From NCBI GenBank assembly GCA_026193295.1, contig JAPHSB010000066.1, forward strand, positions 1 through 7,437: a stretch of DNA of 7,437 nucleotides, written 5' to 3'. Position 1 is the first letter of the stretch. Each line of letters begins with the position of its first letter. This document shows, in pieces, positions 4,212 through 7,437 of the stretch. Source of the DNA: Lysobacterales bacterium (lineage in GTDB: Bacteria; Pseudomonadota; Gammaproteobacteria; Xanthomonadales; SZUA-36). The notes under the pieces were generated by a model that ran no database searches, was not told the DNA's origin, and saw only the letters and a program-made list of their open reading frames with translations. The translations under genes were made by a program, and so were the position numbers.

Positions 4212-6536
4212 TCAGTCGCGCGGCGGAGGGGGCGCCAGGACTTCCCGCTGGCCGTTGTGCTCGGGTGGGCTGACGACGCCGGCCGCCTCCATTTCCTCGA
4301 CCAGGCGGGCCGCCCGGTTGTAGCCGATGCGCAGCTGCCGCTGAACGCTGGAAATCGATGCCCTGCGGCTCTCCGTTACGTAAGCGACCGCCTGGTCATA
4401 CAGTTCGTCCTGCTCGCCATTGACCGCTTCCGGCAGCCCCGTGGCGCTGATCGACATCCCGTCCACCGTCATCTGGGTTTCATTAAGGACCTCGTGGATG
4501 TAGTCGGGTTCCCCGAACTGCTTCAGATACTTCACCACCGCGTGCACTTCGCGATCACCGACGAAGGCACCGTGGATGCGTTCGGGCAGGGCCGAGCCCG
4601 GTGGCAGGTAGAGCATGTCGCCGTGGCCCAGCAACTGCTCCGCGCCCATCTGGTCGAGGATGGTGCGGGAGTCGACCCGCGACGAAACCTGGAATCCGAT
4701 GCGGGCGGGGATGTTGGCCTTGATCAGGCCGGTAATCACATCCACCGAGGGCCGCTGCGTGGCCACGATCAGGTGGATGCCGGCGGCGCGCGCCTTCTGC
4801 GCCAGGCGGGCGATCAATTCCTCGATCTTCTTGCCGACGATCATCATCATGTCGGCGAACTCGTCGATCACCACCACGATATAGGGAAAAGTCTCCAGGG
4901 TCGGCGGCTCTTCCGGCACGTCCGGCAGGGCCGGCATCCAGAACGGATCCTTGATGGGTTGGCCTTTTTCTTCCGCGTCGCGAACTTTCTTGTTGTAGCC
5001 CGTGATGTTGCGCACCCCCATGCTGGCCATCAGGCGGTAGCGCCGCTCCATTTCGGCCACGCACCAACGCAGCGCGTTGGCTGCTTCCTTCATGTCGGTT
5101 ACCACCGGCGCCAGCAGGTGCGGGATGCCCTCGTAAACCGACAACTCGAGCATCTTCGGATCGATCATGATGAGGCGTACCTGGTCCGGCGTTGCCTTGT
5201 ACAGGAAGCTCAGGATCATCGCATTCAGGGCCACGGACTTGCCCGAGCCGGTGGTTCCGGCAACAAGCACATGCGGCATGCGGGCCAGTTCGGCGATCAC
5301 CGGGTTGCCGCCGATGCTCTTGCCCAGCGCCAGCGTCAGGGGCGAAGTCGAACGTTCGTAAGTCTCCGAGCGGAGAATTTCCGAAAGGTAAACCGTCTGC
5401 CGCACCGTGTTCGGAATTTCCAGGCCAATGGTCGGCTTGCCGGGGATCACTTCGACGACGCGGACCGAGATCACGCTCAGGCCGCGCGCCAGGTCCTTGG
5501 CCAGGTTGGAGATCTGGGCCGACTTCACGCCGGCGGCCGGTTGCAGCTCGAAACGGGTGATGACGGGTCCGGGATGTACCTCGACAACGTCCACCTGCAC
5601 GCCGAAATCCGCCAGTTTAAGCTCCACCTGGCGCGACAGGGCCTCCAGCACCTCGGTGCTGTAGCCGGACACCTGCTCCGGAGGTTCGTCCAGCAGTTCC
5701 AGGGGTGGCAGCGCGCCGGCAGGCAGGTTCTTGAACAGCGGCTGCTGCTTCTCCCGTTCCGCGCGCACGCTGGGCTGGCTGTCGGACGTGACGATCTGCG
5801 GTTCGATCTTGCGCTTCGGCTTCGACTTCTGACGCTCCGAATCGGCCTTTCTGACTTCGACCCGTTGCGCCTTGGCGCGGCGGCCGGCGAACCAGTCGCG
5901 CATGCCCGCCACCCACGTGGCCAGCCAGCCCGCGGCCGTCAGCGTGTAGCGGCCGGTGGTATCCATCACCTGGAACCAGGAAATGCCGGCGAACAGCGTC
6001 AGGCCGACCAACAACATGGCCAGCAGGAACAGGGTCGAGCCCAAGGCGCCGGTGACTTCGACCAATGGCGCGGCAATCTGCAGGCCGATTACGCCACCGC
6101 CGCCGGCCGGCATGGAGCCGGCAGGCGGCAGCGTGTGCATGTGCGCCAGCCCGGTCGCCGACAGGATGAACAGCAGCAGGCCTGTCACCCGTGCGAACCA
6201 TTCCATCGGGCCAGCCTTGTCCGCCGGAGCGCCGGCCCGCGCGTAGACCAGCCAGCCGAAGTAGGTCAGCACCAGCGGTAATGCATAGGCCAGGTAGCCG
6301 GTCAGGAAAAGAAAGAAATTAGCCAGCCACGCTCCGAGAACACGGCCGATGTTGCTGACCTGCTGGGAGGCCACGGAGTTGAACGGACCGGGATCCGTCG
6401 GGTCGTAAGTGGCGAGGCAGGCGACCAGGTACACCGCAACGAGGATCGCGAATATGAAGACGCTTTCACCCAGGCGGTGTGCGATCGGGTTGCCTTCCGT
6501 ATTGGCGGTGCTTGATTTCTTTTTGGCCTGGGGCAA
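4212..6536 (-). CDS. ftsK: DNA translocase FtsK (compact form)
   Basis: FtsK is a septum-anchored hexameric DNA pump that clears the chromosome through the closing septum and activates XerCD at dif. From TTG 6536 it has 774 residues: four membrane segments (about 26-43, 70-99, 116-132, 164-185), a short basic linker (about 219-284), and the motor with Walker A GTTGSGKS (427-434) and Walker B VVVIDEFAD (554-562). The KOPS-reading winged-helix gamma domain follows (about 711-769, with LRIGYNRAARLVEEMEAAGV). At this size it is near SpoIIIE and far shorter than E. coli FtsK (1329). The frame is open to a TTG at 6584 (790 residues), but that codon lacks a ribosome site. TTG 6536 has AAGGAAG (6543-6549) six bases upstream and gives the family-like start (M)PQAKKKSS. 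No in-frame ATG or GTG precedes either TTG. Function is secure; the start is uncertain. Confidence 0.95.
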   Translation of the reverse strand: MPQAKKKSSTANTEGNPIAHRLGESVFIFAILVAVYLVACLATYDPTDPGPFNSVASQQVSNIGRVLGAWLANFFLFLTGYLAYALPLVLTYFGWLVYARAGAPADKAGPMEWFARVTGLLLFILSATGLAHMHTLPPAGSMPAGGGGVIGLQIAAPLVEVTGALGSTLFLLAMLLVGLTLFAGISWFQVMDTTGRYTLTAAGWLATWVAGMRDWFAGRRAKAQRVEVRKADSERQKSKPKRKIEPQIVTSDSQPSVRAEREKQQPLFKNLPAGALPPLELLDEPPEQVSGYSTEVLEALSRQVELKLADFGVQVDVVEVHPGPVITRFELQPAAGVKSAQISNLAKDLARGLSVISVRVVEVIPGKPTIGLEIPNTVRQTVYLSEILRSETYERSTSPLTLALGKSIGGNPVIAELARMPHVLVAGTTGSGKSVALNAMILSFLYKATPDQVRLIMIDPKMLELSVYEGIPHLLAPVVTDMKEAANALRWCVAEMERRYRLMASMGVRNITGYNKKVRDAEEKGQPIKDPFWMPALPDVPEEPPTLETFPYIVVVIDEFADMMMIVGKKIEELIARLAQKARAAGIHLIVATQRPSVDVITGLIKANIPARIGFQVSSRVDSRTILDQMGAEQLLGHGDMLYLPPGSALPERIHGAFVGDREVHAVVKYLKQFGEPDYIHEVLNETQMTVDGMSISATGLPEAVNGEQDELYDQAVAYVTESRRASISSVQRQLRIGYNRAARLVEEMEAAGVVSPPEHNGQREVLAPPPPRD

Positions 6537-6637
6537 GCTGATCTTCCTTGTCAGGTCTGGTGTAGAATCCGCGGAGAATTTCAACGCATAATGGCCGCAG
6601 ACCCAAGCATTTCCCTGTAGTTTTGAATTTTGGAGCG

Positions 6638-6643
6638 ATTATA
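6638..6643 (-). promoter_or_regulatory. candidate -10 element for the ftsK-lolA-serS operon
   Basis: The minus strand has a perfect TATAAT (6643 to 6638) upstream of ftsK, preceded by TG. Transcription would begin near 6631, leaving a leader of about 50-95 bases depending on the ftsK start. No good -35 lies 16-18 bases upstream (GGCTGT at 17); a TTGACG is present but only 9 bases away. The hexamer overlaps the trxB ribosome-binding region on the other strand. Confidence 0.4.
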
Positions 6644-6644
6644 C

Positions 6645-7437
6645 ATGAGTGACGTCAAGCACAGCCGTTTCCTGATCGTCGGATCGGGCCCTGCCGGCTA
6701 CACGGCCGCGATCTATGGTGCGCGCGCCAACCTCAAGCCGCTGGTCATCACTGGCCTGGAACAGGGCGGTCAGCTGACGACCACCACCGACGTGGAGAAC
6801 TGGCCTGGCGAGAGCGAAGGTCTGCAGGGTCCCGATCTGATGCAGCGCATGCTGGAACACGCCGAGCGATTCGATACGGAAGTCGTGTTCGATCACATAC
6901 ATACCACGGATCTCTCGCAGCGCCCGTTTCGCCTCGAAGGAGACTCTGGCGTCTACACCGCCGACGCCCTGGTCATCGCGACCGGCGCCAGCGCGAAATA
7001 CCTGGGGTTGCCGTCGGAAGAGGCATTCAAGGGCAAGGGCGTGTCCGCCTGCGCGACCTGCGACGGCTTCTTCTACCGTGGCCGCAAGGTGGCCGTTATC
7101 GGCGGCGGCAACACCGCGGTCGAGGAAGCGCTGTACCTGTCGAATATCGCCGCCGAAGTCGTTTTGGTGCACCGGCGCGACGAACTTCGATCCGAGAAAA
7201 TCCTGCGAGACCGGCTGTTCGAGCGCGAGCGCAACGGCAACGTGACGATCCTGTGGGACCATGTGCTCGAGGAGGTGCTGGGGGACGACAGCGGTGTCAC
7301 CGGGATGCGGGTGCGCAACGTGCGCTCGGATGCCGAGGCGGAGATCGAACTGGCAGGCATTTTCATCGCCGTTGGTCATGCCCCCAATACCGGCATATTC
7401 GAAGGTCAGCTGGAGATGAGCGGCGGTTATATCAAGA
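6645..7437 (+). CDS. trxB: thioredoxin reductase TrxB (3' end cut by window)
   Basis: This FAD-dependent enzyme passes electrons from NADPH to thioredoxin in the cytoplasm. The window holds 264 codons and ends inside a codon; E. coli TrxB has about 321 residues, so the final 55-60 are missing, with no stop inside the frame. Visible are the FAD-binding GSGPAG (13-18), GGQLTTTTDVENWPG (41-55), the redox-active CATC with following D (136-140), the NADPH-binding GGGNTAVEEALYL (153-165), HRRDELR (176-182) and the start of the second FAD contact region IAVGHAPNT (241-249). ATG 6645 has GGAG at 6632-6635 nine bases upstream. It is divergent from ftsK, as in many gammaproteobacteria. A TAGAAT hexamer (6563-6568) is a possible -10 for this gene, but no matching -35 was found. 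Confidence 0.97.
   Translation, partial: MSDVKHSRFLIVGSGPAGYTAAIYGARANLKPLVITGLEQGGQLTTTTDVENWPGESEGLQGPDLMQRMLEHAERFDTEVVFDHIHTTDLSQRPFRLEGDSGVYTADALVIATGASAKYLGLPSEEAFKGKGVSACATCDGFFYRGRKVAVIGGGNTAVEEALYLSNIAAEVVLVHRRDELRSEKILRDRLFERERNGNVTILWDHVLEEVLGDDSGVTGMRVRNVRSDAEAEIELAGIFIAVGHAPNTGIFEGQLEMSGGYIK

Noticed and set aside
3396..6281. 961-codon open frame on the plus strand, antisense to serS, lolA and ftsK
   Set aside because: It mirrors the codon bias of well-supported genes on the other strand, is full of H, R, Q and G runs, has no recognisable domain, and overlaps motif-verified serS, lolA and ftsK.
6591..6620. Nine-codon plus-strand frame ATG GCC ... TAG in the trxB leader
   Set aside because: The nearest GGAGA is 13 bases upstream, and there are no regulatory codon runs or paired hairpins typical of a leader peptide.
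6639..7379. 246-codon minus-strand frame at the right edge
   Set aside because: It is antisense to trxB, whose FAD, CATC and NADPH motifs are clear on the plus strand.
1..7437. CRISPR array, transposase, phage or toxin-antitoxin genes
   Set aside because: No regular short repeats with spacers, no transposase or integrase motifs, and no small paired genes were seen on either strand.

Overview
The window looks like chromosomal core DNA from a GC-rich gammaproteobacterium. The order trxB (divergent), ftsK, lolA, serS is a conserved gammaproteobacterial neighbourhood. The response regulator at the left is closest to the GacA/UvrY/SirA group. The intergenic DNA carries REP-like palindromes of the Pseudomonas/Xanthomonas kind. 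I cannot fix the genus. There is no phage, insertion sequence, CRISPR array or toxin system in the window.

Layout from left to right. A GacA/UvrY-type response regulator (81-719, minus) is followed by a GC-rich hairpin at the window edge. Upstream of it is a 588-base stretch without protein genes (720-1307). This holds a tRNA-Ser(UGA) gene (1048-1138, minus) and, downstream of it, a 179-base unit that ends in an exact 19-base copy of the tRNA 3' end plus CCA. A strong intrinsic terminator closes the unit. The arrangement closely matches the E. coli tyrT/rtT RNA locus as I remember it, and it is the most interesting item here. Divergent from the tRNA is a Bax-inhibitor-1/YccA-family membrane protein gene (1308-1979, plus) with a bidirectional terminator. 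A hairpin-dense 200-base spacer follows, holding a REP-like element and a palindrome of about 90 bases.

Next comes a compact minus-strand set: ftsK (4212-6536 or 6584), lolA (3540-4181) and serS (2224-3513). The gaps are 30 and 26 bases, so it is probably one operon read ftsK to lolA to serS. It joins chromosome segregation, outer-membrane lipoprotein transport and seryl-tRNA charging. The usual rarA between lolA and serS is absent, and so is the tus/cysG block that lies between serS and the yccA-like gene in Pseudomonas. At the right edge trxB (thioredoxin reductase) starts on the plus strand, divergent from ftsK, and is cut by the window end after 264 codons.

These are mostly housekeeping genes. 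The SerRS gene and a tRNA-Ser substrate gene lie about 1.1 kb apart on the same strand, separated by the opposing yccA-family gene. The structure not explained by the genes is concentrated in the two non-coding regions, 840-1050 and 2040-2190.
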